Below, in pieces: positions 8,262-16,212 of a stretch of 64,000 bases of DNA (the stretch's first letter is position 1; each line of letters begins with the position of its first letter). The DNA lies in the NCBI RefSeq assembly GCF_005768555.2, contig NZ_VCHX02000176.1, positions 1-64,000 of the forward strand, read 5' to 3'. The stretch is from Streptomyces sporangiiformans. GTDB taxonomy: Bacteria; Actinomycetota; Actinomycetes; Streptomycetales; Streptomycetaceae. The translations under genes were made by a program, and so were the position numbers. A model generated the notes under the pieces. That model was not told the DNA's origin, made no database searches, and saw only the letters and a program-made list of their open reading frames with translations.

Positions 8262-9020
8262 GTGGCGCTGATGCACGAGCCGACCGCGCCGTACCACTCG
8301 GCCCAGGACGCCCTCCGCGTCCTGGAGGCCATGGCACGGCACACCACCGGCGTCACCGACGCCGAACTCGCCCGGCAGACCGGCCTCGGCACGGAGCGGC
8401 TGACCACGCTCCTGCGGATGCTGAACCGGGAGGGGTACGTCGAGCGGGCCGCCGACGGTGCGTACGTCACCGGGGCCGCGCTCAGCAGGCTGACGTCCAC
8501 GCACGGCCGCGACCGGGCCCTGCGCGAACAGCTCCAGCACAACCTCGAGCGGCTGCGCGACTCCGTGGGCGCCGCCGTCTACATCAGCCGGTACGTCGAC
8601 GGCGAGATCCACATCACCCAGTGCGCCGCCAGTCCAAGCACGCCCGCCGTGAACGAGTGGGTGGACTTCCGCTCCGCCGCCCACGCCAGCGCGATCGGCA
8701 AGAGCCTGCTCGGCCAGCTCGACCTGAACGCCCGCCGCGACCACCTCTCCCGCCACAAGATGGCCCGCCTCACCTCGCGCACCATCACCAGCGAGCGGCT
8801 GCTCCTGTCCCGGCTCGACGCCCAGGCGCCCAGCGTGCCGGTGCTCGACCTCCAGGAGTACGCGGTCGGCACGGTGTGCGCGGCGGTCCCCATCACGGCC
8901 GGCTCGGCCGTGGGCTGCCTGGCCCTCTCCCTCCCCGTCGCGCACGCCCACCGTCTGCGGGCGGCGGCGGACACACTGAACCGGGGCGCCGCTCCCGTAC
9001 TGCTGTCCCTCGCGATCTAG
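8262..9020 (+). CDS. IclR family transcriptional regulator
   Basis: 252 residues from a GTG start with CAGGGGGAA upstream. The N-terminal winged helix-turn-helix spans about residues 12-70 (ALRVLEAMARHTTGVTDAEL, then a recognition helix). The C-terminal IclR effector-binding domain follows (ISRYVDGEIHITQ, FRSAAHASAIGKSLL, AVGTVCAAVPI). IclR proteins regulate adjacent catabolic operons in response to small acids, so it probably controls the importer and the racemase/amidase genes to its left. Its ligand is unknown. Confidence 0.85.
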   Translation: MALMHEPTAPYHSAQDALRVLEAMARHTTGVTDAELARQTGLGTERLTTLLRMLNREGYVERAADGAYVTGAALSRLTSTHGRDRALREQLQHNLERLRDSVGAAVYISRYVDGEIHITQCAASPSTPAVNEWVDFRSAAHASAIGKSLLGQLDLNARRDHLSRHKMARLTSRTITSERLLLSRLDAQAPSVPVLDLQEYAVGTVCAAVPITAGSAVGCLALSLPVAHAHRLRAAADTLNRGAAPVLLSLAI

Positions 9021-9141
9021 GGGTCCTGGGGGCGTGTACGGCGGATCGTCCGCGCCCCTCGGACAGTGGTCCGGAGCACCTCTTCGGACCAGGTAGTATT
9101 TTCTCTGTCGCCGCCCGCGGAAGCGGGGGGGCGGGAGTCAT

Positions 9142-9215
9142 GCGCCGCTAGCTCAGTTGGTTAGAGCAGCTGACTCTTAATCAGCGGGTCCGGGGTTCGA
9201 GTCCCTGGCGGCGCA
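9142..9215 (+). tRNA. tRNA-Lys (anticodon CTT)
   Basis: The acceptor stem GCGCCGC pairs with GCGGCGC, the discriminator is A, and no CCA is encoded. The D-arm is GCTCAGTTGGTTAGAGC. The anticodon stem is CTGAC/TCAG around loop tCTTaa. The T-arm contains GGTTCGAGTCC. It is a complete cloverleaf of 74 nt. tRNA-Lys 3' ends are common integration sites, but I see no integrase beside this one. Confidence 0.96.
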
Positions 9216-9220
9216 CGATG

Positions 9221-9269
9221 ACGATGGCGGGGTATGTTCGCACAACGCGCGAACGTACCCCGCCATCGT
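9221..9269. terminator. Long perfect hairpin just after tRNA-Lys
   Basis: Arms 9221-9241 and 9249-9269 (21 bp with one G:U) and a 7-nt loop. The stem can extend a few pairs further. It begins six bases after the tRNA 3' end. This is the likely tRNA terminator and a bidirectional insulator before the convergent acyl-CoA synthetase gene. Confidence 0.75.
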
Positions 9270-9344
9270 CGTTACTGCGCGGCTCCGCCGCGCGCTTTGG
9301 GGGCTTCGCCACCCACACCCCTTGCGCCGCGGTGAGCCTCGCTG

Positions 9345-11003
9345 CTACCTGGCCAGCAGCTCCTCCCGCCCCCGGGCCCGGTACTCGGCCTCCAGCCCCG
9401 CCACATCCTCCGCGCCCAGCCGCCGGTACGTGGTCTCCCCGGGCGGCCGCCACCACACCGGATCCGTGCACCGGAACCCCTCCCGCCGCAGCCCGACCCG
9501 GTGGATCTTGTTGGTGGCCGTGACGGGCATGCGCGCGACGACCCGTACGAACCGGGGCGCCATCTTCGTCCCCAGATCGGCCTGCGCCGGCAGGAACGCC
9601 TCGAACCGCGCCGGATCGAAGACGGCCCCGTCCCGCAGCGCCAGCGCGGCCATCACCTGATCACCGGCCACCGGGTCCGGCACCGCGTACACCGCCACAG
9701 CGGCGGCGTCCCCGTACCGGGCGAGGATGTTCTCGATCATCGCCGCGGCCAGGTTCTCGCTGTCGACCCGCAGCCGGTCGTCCGTCCGCCCCGCGAAGTA
9801 CAGAAACCCCTCGGCGTCCCGGAAGAAGAGGTCCCCGGTCCAGTACCAGCCGTCCCGCTGCCGCGCCCGCTCCGCCTCCGGGTTGCGCCAATAGCCCTCG
9901 AAGGGACTGGGCGCGCGGTTCACCAGTTCACCTATCGCGTCCCGCCCGTTCAGCAGCCGTCCGTCCGGCCCGAGGACGGCCGGCGGGCACTGCGCCCCGC
10001 TCACCGGATCGACGACGGCGAGGTCGTTCCCGGGTGCCGCCCGCCCGATCGCCCCCGCCGGTGTCCCGGGCGTCCGCTGAATGGCGGCACCGCCCTCGGA
10101 CGACCCGTAGCCCTCCACCAGCCGCACCCCGAACCGTTCCTCGAACGCGGCCGCGTCCACCGCTCCCGCCTCCGTCCCGAAGCCCATCCGCAGCGGGTTG
10201 TCGCGGTCGTCCGCGCGGGCGGGCGTGGCCAGGATGTACTGCACGGCCCGCCCCACATACGTGAAGTACGTGGCCCCGAAGGCCCGTACGTCCCCCAGGA
10301 ACCCCGAGGCCGAGAACCGTCGCCGCAGCGCGACGCCCGCGCCCGCCGCGAGCGCGGGAGCCCAGTCCGCGAGCACCGCGTTGCCGTGGAACATCGGCAT
10401 GCAGACGTAGTGCACGTCGTCCGCGCGCACCCCGAAGTGCTCCACCAGCGACCACCCGGCCGCCGCGAGCCGCCCCTGCGAGCAGATCGCCGCCTTGGGC
10501 GCGCCGGTCGAGCCGGAGGTGAAGTACAGCAGGAGGCGGCTGCCGGGAGTGGCCTTCGAGGGGTCCGGCCTCGCGCCCTCGTACGGCGCGAGGAGTTCCT
10601 CGTACGCCTTGGTGTCGGTCACCAGCAGCCGTACGCCCGGGAGTTCGAGCCCGTCGAGCAGGGGCAGATGGGCGCGTTCGGTGACCAGGACGCGGCATTC
10701 GGTGTGCAGGATGTCGCGGGCCAGTTCGGGGCCGCGCCGGGTCGGGTTGATGCCGGCGACCGCGGCCCCGGCCAGAGCCGCGCCGCTCAACCACAGGGGG
10801 TATTCAGGGGTGTTGTCGAGCAGGACACCGAGGTGCGGCTCCGCGCCGGGCGGCAGCAGGTCGGCCAGCACCGCCGCCCGCGCCGCCGCACCCGCCGCCA
10901 CCTGGTGGTGGCTCAGCACCCGCTCCTCGAACCACAGCCCCGGCCGGTGATCACCCCACCGCTCCTGCACGAGTTCCGCGACGGTGCACCTCTTGGACCC
11001 CAT
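9345..11003 (-). CDS. Acyl-CoA synthetase, FadD/AMP-binding family
   Basis: 552 residues starting MGSKRCTVAELV. ANL-superfamily motifs are clear: the P-loop YFTSGSTGAPKA (residues about 170-181), the YGSSEGG adenine-binding motif, the YWTGDLFFRD hinge-side Asp and GRTDDRLRV, and a C-terminal catalytic Lys in TNKIHRVGL. It activates a fatty or other carboxylic acid to the acyl-AMP and then acyl-CoA. It resembles FadD17-type actinobacterial synthetases. A TGACG/CGTCA palindrome lies just upstream of its start, suggesting TetR-type control. Confidence 0.85.
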   Translation of the reverse strand: MGSKRCTVAELVQERWGDHRPGLWFEERVLSHHQVAAGAAARAAVLADLLPPGAEPHLGVLLDNTPEYPLWLSGAALAGAAVAGINPTRRGPELARDILHTECRVLVTERAHLPLLDGLELPGVRLLVTDTKAYEELLAPYEGARPDPSKATPGSRLLLYFTSGSTGAPKAAICSQGRLAAAGWSLVEHFGVRADDVHYVCMPMFHGNAVLADWAPALAAGAGVALRRRFSASGFLGDVRAFGATYFTYVGRAVQYILATPARADDRDNPLRMGFGTEAGAVDAAAFEERFGVRLVEGYGSSEGGAAIQRTPGTPAGAIGRAAPGNDLAVVDPVSGAQCPPAVLGPDGRLLNGRDAIGELVNRAPSPFEGYWRNPEAERARQRDGWYWTGDLFFRDAEGFLYFAGRTDDRLRVDSENLAAAMIENILARYGDAAAVAVYAVPDPVAGDQVMAALALRDGAVFDPARFEAFLPAQADLGTKMAPRFVRVVARMPVTATNKIHRVGLRREGFRCTDPVWWRPPGETTYRRLGAEDVAGLEAEYRARGREELLAR

Positions 11004-11017
11004 GGGCGCACCATAAT

Positions 11018-11030
11018 TGACGATGCGTCA
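11018..11030. promoter_or_regulatory. TGACG-N3-CGTCA palindrome upstream of the acyl-CoA synthetase
   Basis: TGACGATGCGTCA, perfect 5-bp arms, starts 14 bp upstream of the synthetase start codon. This placement fits a repressor site over the transcription start. TGACG-N3-CGTCA half-sites are typical of TetR-family operators of lipid genes in actinomycetes. The regulator is not in this window. Confidence 0.5.
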
Positions 11031-11083
11031 GATAGGGAGGTCCAGGAGGAGCGGGTCAGGAGGAGCGGGTAAGGAGGAGCGAG

Positions 11084-11548
11084 TCAGGAGGCGAGCGCCG
11101 CGACAACGAGGAGGCCGATGGCGATGAAGGCGACGCAGAAGGCGATGATCACACCGAAGCACCCCATCGTCAGGCCCGTGCCCACGGAGAGCCTCCCGTG
11201 GCTCGGGGCGTGGGCCGTCGCCCGCTCCGGGTGTTCGGCGGTGTAGTACACGATGGCGAGATCGCCCTCGACCCTGGTGGAAGGCCCGTTCACCTCGTCG
11301 AAGCGGAAGACGCGGCCGTCCCACGTCATGAACTCGTACACATGGTGCAGCCTCGTAGTCACAGAGGTGTTGCCGCCGCCACCACTGGTCGTCGTGTACG
11401 TCCGCAGACAGCGCGCCTGGGCCGTCAGACCGCTGGTCCAGGCCCGCCTGACCTCCCGCGTCCGGCCGATCATCTTGACCATGGAGAACACCACGAGGGC
11501 CAGGATCAGCGTCGGCACCAGCAGCAGGAACAGTACGAAGAATTCCAT
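11084..11548 (-). CDS. DUF3592-like membrane protein
   Basis: 154 residues. One N-terminal membrane segment (FFVLFLLLVPTLILALVVF), a soluble domain with the pattern typical of DUF3592 (RCLRTYTTTS, HHVYEFMTWDGRVFRFDE, VIVYYTAEHPERA), and one C-terminal membrane segment (GVIIAFCVAFIAIGLL). DUF3592 proteins are of unknown function, frequent in Streptomyces membranes. GGGGGA four bases upstream supports the start. Confidence 0.7.
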   Translation of the reverse strand: MEFFVLFLLLVPTLILALVVFSMVKMIGRTREVRRAWTSGLTAQARCLRTYTTTSGGGGNTSVTTRLHHVYEFMTWDGRVFRFDEVNGPSTRVEGDLAIVYYTAEHPERATAHAPSHGRLSVGTGLTMGCFGVIIAFCVAFIAIGLLVVAALAS

Positions 11549-11676
11549 CTCGTCCCCCGTCGTTCGGTTCCACGCACACCACCTCGCCGATCGTGAAGGG
11601 CGGCGTGCGTGGAACCTACCCGCGCGGGGTGCCGAAGATCCTCAAGGGACGCTCAGAGCTCGCAGCCCCGAAGACT

Positions 11677-12279
11677 TCAGAACGTGACGTCCGAGCAGGC
11701 GTAGAACGCGTTGCCCGTGTCGGCGATCGTCCACACCGCGAGGATGACGTGGTGCCCGCTCTTGCCCGACGGCAGGGTGCCGCTGTGCGAGAGCGTCGCG
11801 GGCGGCTGACCGCTGTAGGGGACGGTCAGAAACGGCGTGGTGTTCAGGGCCGCCCGGGTGAGCGGGGCGTTCTGGTTCCAGCCGTTCTTGGTGACGTAGT
11901 ACCTGAAGTCGGTCGTGGAGTGCCGCGCCGTGAACTGCCAGCGGAAGGTGTACCTCTGGCCGCCGGTGACCTTGGTGGTGGGCCAGGCGCCGCCGGACGG
12001 GGTCTTCGGCTGGTCGAGTGAGCCGAAGTTGCTGTGGCCCGCGGAACAGATCCTGCCGTCCGCGGGTCCGGCCGAAGGGAAGCCCTTGGGGCCCTCGACG
12101 CTCTGGGGCTCCCACTGGATGGCGCCGCAGTTGGTCACGGTGCCGTTCTGGCAGAGCTTCTGCCGGCTGATGGGGAGGTCGGTGTAGCCGTGGCCGCTGG
12201 CGCCGCCACTGGAGAGCACCAACGCTCCCGTGGTGGCGAGGCCGACCACGGCCGCGTACCACTTGGTCTTCTTTCGCAT
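11677..12279 (-). CDS. lpmP: Lytic polysaccharide monooxygenase, AA10 family (LpmP-like)
   Basis: 200 residues with a Sec signal peptide cut before HGYTDLPISRQ, so the mature protein begins with the His of the copper histidine brace. The second brace His is in FTARHSTTDF. Single AA10 domain with no carbohydrate-binding module, and about four Cys for two disulfides. AA10 enzymes cleave chitin or cellulose oxidatively using Cu and H2O2/O2. The size, lack of accessory domains and position about 5 kb from cslA-glxA match LpmP, the LPMO associated with the S. lividans tip-glycan locus (known work). The GGTCTAGACC palindrome upstream suggests DasR control. Confidence 0.88.
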   Translation of the reverse strand: MRKKTKWYAAVVGLATTGALVLSSGGASGHGYTDLPISRQKLCQNGTVTNCGAIQWEPQSVEGPKGFPSAGPADGRICSAGHSNFGSLDQPKTPSGGAWPTTKVTGGQRYTFRWQFTARHSTTDFRYYVTKNGWNQNAPLTRAALNTTPFLTVPYSGQPPATLSHSGTLPSGKSGHHVILAVWTIADTGNAFYACSDVTF

Positions 12280-12351
12280 GCTGCCGCTCCTGAGAACGTG
12301 GGGAAGTTCCGTGAGCTGTGCGTGCGCATCGCGATGCGGTGAGCCTGTGAT

Positions 12352-12367
12352 TCAGGTCTAGACCAAG
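12352..12367. promoter_or_regulatory. DasR-responsive element (dre-like) upstream of the LPMO gene
   Basis: TCAGGTCTAGACCAAG contains a perfect 10-bp palindrome GGTCTAGACC. The known dre consensus centres on TGGTCTAGACCA, and only one core base differs. It lies 73-88 bp upstream of the LPMO start, in the short gap after the kinase gene. DasR represses chitin/GlcNAc genes until glucosamine-6-phosphate accumulates. Confidence 0.75.
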
Positions 12368-12374
12368 CTTCAGA

Positions 12375-13055
12375 TTATTGCGGGCCGTTGGACATGTCCA
12401 TACCAATCGGGGAGATGTCCGCCCCCACCGTGGAGACGAGCCGGTGGCAGCGCTCCCGCGACTTCTCCACGAGCTCCCCGTTCGGGTCGTCGTTCGTCGC
12501 GACCCAGTCCCGCGCCGCCTCCTCGGTCCGTCCGCCCGCCAACTGCCGCTCCACCAGCCGCGTGTGGCGTACGTCCCCGGGCGCCTCCACGTACCAGCAC
12601 TCCGCCATGAGCGCGTACGCGTCCCGCCAGCCCGGCAGATCGCAGGCGAGGTAGTTCCCCTCGGTGACGACCAGCCGGGCGCCCGGCGGCACCAGGTGCC
12701 GTGCGGCGACGGGCTCGTCGATCGTGCGGTCGTAGTCCGGTACGTAGATGTCGGCGTCGGTGTCCGTCAGGACCCGGCGCAGCAGCGCGACGTATCCCCG
12801 TACGTCGAAGCTGGGCTCCGATCCCTTGCGGGAGGTCAGGCCCAGCCTCTCCAACTGGCGGTTGGAGAGGTGGAACCCGTCGAGCGGAAGATAAGCGGCC
12901 TGTTCGCCGATGTGCGCGACCAGGGCGCGGGCGAGGGTGGACTTCCCCGCGCCGGGCGGGCCCGCGAGGCCCACCACGGCGCGCGGCACGTGGGCGGTCA
13001 GCTTCCAGGCGTCTGCGGCGAGCCTGGTCAGTGGGCGACGGTCAGCGATCTCCAT
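12375..13055 (-). CDS. P-loop nucleoside/sugar kinase family protein (uridine kinase-like)
   Basis: 226 residues. Walker A GLAGPPGAGKST near residue 30. A YLPLDGFHLSNRQL segment matches the uridine kinase/phosphoribulokinase/YggC-like family (DGFH substrate/Mg site). Also present are DVRGYVALLRR, VPDYDRTIDEP and VTEGNYLAC. These enzymes phosphorylate nucleosides, pantothenate or fructose-type sugars; which one here is unclear. Its start lies inside the last 14 bp of the SPFH gene, so the two are likely co-transcribed. Confidence 0.75.
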   Translation of the reverse strand: MEIADRRPLTRLAADAWKLTAHVPRAVVGLAGPPGAGKSTLARALVAHIGEQAAYLPLDGFHLSNRQLERLGLTSRKGSEPSFDVRGYVALLRRVLTDTDADIYVPDYDRTIDEPVAARHLVPPGARLVVTEGNYLACDLPGWRDAYALMAECWYVEAPGDVRHTRLVERQLAGGRTEEAARDWVATNDDPNGELVEKSRERCHRLVSTVGADISPIGMDMSNGPQ

Positions 13056-14373
13056 GCCCTGTATAGAACGCCACTGTCAGGTCCTTCACCAGGGCCTTGC
13101 GCTCGAATTCGTCGAGCTCGATGAGCCCGCGCGTCGTCAGCTGCGTCACCGTGTCCTCCACGGAATCGACGACGGAGCTGAGGAACCTGTCGCGGTACTT
13201 GGCGTCCAGCGCCGCGATGCGGCGGCGCTGGATCCCGGGCGCGACCTCGGGGGCGTACTCGATCTGGGCCGGCTGTGCCGAGAACACCTCCAGCCCGATC
13301 GCCGCGGCGTCCGCCGCCACGATCCGGGTCAGCGCGTCGCCGACGGCCTCGACGTCCTTGGCCGCGGACACGCCGGCCATGTCGGCCGGCAACTGCCCGA
13401 GCACCCGGCTGAGCCCTGCCTCCACACATTCCTGCAGGTACCGCTCGTGGTCCTCGACCCCGAGCACGGCACGAGCGGTGTCCTCGACCCGCCACACGAC
13501 GAGCACGACGACGCGCAGAGAGACCCCGTTCGCATCGACCGCGGCCATCGGCTCACTGCGCCAGTGCCGCAGCCGCACATCGATCCGGCGGCGCATCAGG
13601 AACGGGTTCACCCACATGAGCCCGGTACGCCGAATCGTGCCCCGGTAGCGCCCGAAGAGGTCGAGCACCCAGCCGCGTTCGGTCCTCCCGCGCGACAGCC
13701 CGGCGAACCCGAAGAGCCCCACCACCGCGGCACCGACGAGCGATGCCAACTGCGGGATACCGGGCTCGGCACCCGCGAGCACGGGCAGCCCCATCGCTTG
13801 CACGGCCTCCGGCGGCACCAGACCCGCCCACCAGGCCGCCACGGCAGACCCGGCCACCCCGGCGCCACCGGCCAGCGCACCGACCGCTCCGGGCAGCACA
13901 CGCGCCGGATACTCAGCGAGGTCGGGGTCGACGACGGGCACGGGCCGCGGTGTCACCGGCGTACGCCAGGCCGTCCGCGGCTGCTCGCCGGTACCGCGCC
14001 GCCGCCCGATCACGGAGGCACCCGCCGGCATGGAGACGGGCTCGGGCTCGTCCCGGAACAACTGGTGAACCGGAATCTCTATGGTCACCTCGTTGTGGAT
14101 CAGCCGAGCGCCCCTGGTGCCGGCCTCGGGAGAGCAGTCGGACGGCCGGGGCCCTTCAGGCCCTTGCCCACCTTGCTCGCCCTGCTCGTTCCTGCCGCTC
14201 TGCTCGACCGGGCCGCCCTGCTCGACCGGGCCGCCCGGGCCGGCTTGCTCGCCGTGCCCGGCTTGCTCGCCATACCGGGATTGCTCGCCCTGTTCGTACT
14301 GGTCGTACAGTTCGGGCTGTTGGGACTGCTGGGACTGTTGGGACCGTTGGGACTGCGAAGTAGTTGTGCCCAT
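13042..14373 (-). CDS. SPFH/Band 7 domain membrane protein
   Basis: 443 residues from MGTTTSQSQ, with GGAGGT four bases upstream. Residues 1 to about 70 are a low-complexity Gln/Gly/Glu-rich tail (QSQQSQQ, EQGGPVEQ). Two hydrophobic segments follow (LPGAVGALAGGAGVAG, LASLVGAAVVGLFGFAG), then a Band 7/SPFH domain (RTGLMWVNPFLMRRRIDVRLRH, VVLVVWRVEDTARA, VEAVGDALTRIV). SPFH proteins form membrane-associated rings or microdomains and often influence protease or cell-envelope organisation. It is the first gene of a pair with the kinase. Confidence 0.75.
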   Translation of the reverse strand: MGTTTSQSQRSQQSQQSQQPELYDQYEQGEQSRYGEQAGHGEQAGPGGPVEQGGPVEQSGRNEQGEQGGQGPEGPRPSDCSPEAGTRGARLIHNEVTIEIPVHQLFRDEPEPVSMPAGASVIGRRRGTGEQPRTAWRTPVTPRPVPVVDPDLAEYPARVLPGAVGALAGGAGVAGSAVAAWWAGLVPPEAVQAMGLPVLAGAEPGIPQLASLVGAAVVGLFGFAGLSRGRTERGWVLDLFGRYRGTIRRTGLMWVNPFLMRRRIDVRLRHWRSEPMAAVDANGVSLRVVVLVVWRVEDTARAVLGVEDHERYLQECVEAGLSRVLGQLPADMAGVSAAKDVEAVGDALTRIVAADAAAIGLEVFSAQPAQIEYAPEVAPGIQRRRIAALDAKYRDRFLSSVVDSVEDTVTQLTTRGLIELDEFERKALVKDLTVAFYTGHGDR

Positions 14374-14462
14374 CCGTACCTCCATACCTCCGCACTAGGA
14401 AGAACCCTTTTGAGCCCGCGCAGAGCACGCGGAGCGAACCAGTGAGGAAAAACCGTCGGGAA

Positions 14463-14690
14463 AGCCGCCGGTCAGCCGCCGGTCAGCCCTCGGTGAGCCG
14501 CCGGTCAGCAGTCAGTGAGCCGCGGTCCGGCCGGCCGTGAGCCGCCCGGTCAGCCATCGGTGAGCCGCCGTTCGGCCCGTCAGTGAGCCGCCCGGTCAGC
14601 AGTCAGTGAGCCGCCCGGTCAGCCGCCAGTAGGCCGCCGGTCAGCAGTCGGTGAGTCGTCGGTAAGTCGTGGTCGAGTCGTCCGGCAACC
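14463..14690. repeat. Degenerate tandem repeats between SPFH and cell-wall hydrolase genes
   Basis: About 230 bp of imperfect repeats built from GTCAGCAGTCAGTGAGCCGC and variants (GGTCAGCC, CGGTGAGCCG). The same 18-mer appears at about 14508 and 14598. It is non-coding and lies downstream of the cell-wall hydrolase stop. No hairpin clearly dominates. Confidence 0.65.
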
Positions 14691-14691
14691 G

Positions 14692-16020
14692 TCAGGAGAA
14701 GAGCCGCCGCCAGGTCTCGGGTCCCGGATAGCCGTCCGCCGCCCCACCCCGCCAGCCCTGTGAGCGCTGGAAGGCCTCGACGTTGCGCCGGTCGGCCTCG
14801 CCCCAGCGCGGTCCGGGACCGCTCGTGTAGTACTTGCTGAAACCTTTCTTCACGAGCTGCCGACCGAGTTGGGTGACGTACGCGTTGTTCGCCCCGGGAC
14901 GGAACAGGCTCCGGCCCGGATAACCGGGAACGCCGTGCGAGGCGACGCCCCCAGCGGAAGGCAAGGGCTTCCCGGCGCTGCCGGCGCTCCCGGCCCTGAT
15001 GTCCTTGCCCTTCCCGTTCACCAGGTACGACCACGTCGTCGGCCCCGGCAGCCCGTCGGCGTCCGCCCCTCTCCAGCCCTGAGCCAGCTGGAACGCCCGG
15101 GTGGCCCGCCGGTCCGCGTCGGTCCAGCGCGGGCCCGGCCCCGAGGTGTAGTAGGGACCGGCTCCCCGCTTGACCAGCATCCGGCCCAGCTGGGTGACGT
15201 ACGCGTTGTTCGCGCCGGGGCCGAAGGCGGCCCGGCCGGGGTAGGCCCGCGCGGACGGAGAGGTGGCACCGGGGCTCGCGCCGCCCGTCCCCGCCGCCCG
15301 CAGCCCCTTGTAGCGGTACGCCACATAGCGGTTCGACTGGCTCCAGTAGGCGAACGGAGTGGCCTGCCCGCGGGCGCGCGGGCGGACCGCCTCGTACGCG
15401 AGGTAATGGGTCTGCGTGTAGTCCGTCCAGCCGCCGAAAATCACGACGTGCGAGCCTTTCTGGGGGTCCGCCGGATTGTGGAACAGCAGAATGTCGCCGG
15501 GCTGGAGCTGGCTCCGGGAAATACGGACGCCGTACTGGGCGAGGCTGCCCGTCCATTCGTTCGCGCCCAGATTCCAGGCCATCGAGACAAAGCCCGAGCA
15601 GTCCTGCCGGTAACCGTCGGACCAGTACGCCCTTATGTTGTACGGCACCTTCGCGGCGACCCATTTCTTCGCCCGGTTGATGATCTCGGCCCGCGTCGCC
15701 AGAGGTGCCTTGGCCGTTGCCGCGGCACCCGCGGGCCCGTGCAGCGGGGCCTTGCTGCCCTGCGGGGTGTCGGGCTCCTCAGCTGCGACGACGCCGGGGA
15801 GCAGCGGTGCGTGCGCGGCGGTGGCGGCGACGGCCGGCACCGTCTGCCCGGCACCGAGCGCCGTGCCCGCCACGGCCGCAAGGACGAGCGCCCGGTGGGC
15901 GGCCGGGTGCCCACCGAACGAACTGGGCAGGGAATGCGGCCTGACGCGTCGCCAGTGCACACATCCAGGGCAGTCGCAGTCACTCGCGGGATCGAATTCC
16001 TCGAATGCCGGAGCAGCCAT
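14692..16020 (-). CDS. Secreted NlpC/P60-like cell-wall hydrolase with two C-terminal peptidoglycan-binding-type repeats
   Basis: 442 residues from MAAPAFEEFDPAS, with GAGGGG six bases upstream. The N-terminus has a short cytoplasmic part with a Cys pair (CDCPGC) before a hydrophobic export segment (ALVLAAVAGTALGAG). A Cys-peptidase-like domain follows: catalytic Cys in RQDCSGFVSMAWNLG and His in KGSHVVIFGGW. Two about 80-residue repeats then share YVTQLGR, YYTSGPGPRW, QGWRG and DGxPGPxTW, a pattern of Streptomyces peptidoglycan-binding modules. Probably acts on the wall outside the cell. Divergent from a GntR regulator. Confidence 0.8.
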   Translation of the reverse strand: MAAPAFEEFDPASDCDCPGCVHWRRVRPHSLPSSFGGHPAAHRALVLAAVAGTALGAGQTVPAVAATAAHAPLLPGVVAAEEPDTPQGSKAPLHGPAGAAATAKAPLATRAEIINRAKKWVAAKVPYNIRAYWSDGYRQDCSGFVSMAWNLGANEWTGSLAQYGVRISRSQLQPGDILLFHNPADPQKGSHVVIFGGWTDYTQTHYLAYEAVRPRARGQATPFAYWSQSNRYVAYRYKGLRAAGTGGASPGATSPSARAYPGRAAFGPGANNAYVTQLGRMLVKRGAGPYYTSGPGPRWTDADRRATRAFQLAQGWRGADADGLPGPTTWSYLVNGKGKDIRAGSAGSAGKPLPSAGGVASHGVPGYPGRSLFRPGANNAYVTQLGRQLVKKGFSKYYTSGPGPRWGEADRRNVEAFQRSQGWRGGAADGYPGPETWRRLFS

Positions 16021-16212
16021 GCGAAACCCCTCAAACTCCACGTGGAAATGTCCGCGCTTCTGCACGACCGTCAGTTTCTCAACGGTCCTCGCGCGTCGCA
16101 TGTTGACGGTCCGAACGATGTACGCGCCTGCTCGCTCCCCCCGGCACACGTCGGGAGCGGCAACCCGCGAACGCCCGGTCCCAGGCGCCCCGCCCCCCGA
16201 TACCCTCTCGCC

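Noticed and set aside
9142..9272. tRNA-Lys as an occupied attachment site
   Set aside because: No integrase or duplicated tRNA 3' end nearby; only the hairpin is unusual.
9345..11003. Biosynthetic gene cluster anchored by the acyl-CoA synthetase
   Set aside because: No PKS, NRPS, terpene or RiPP genes around it.
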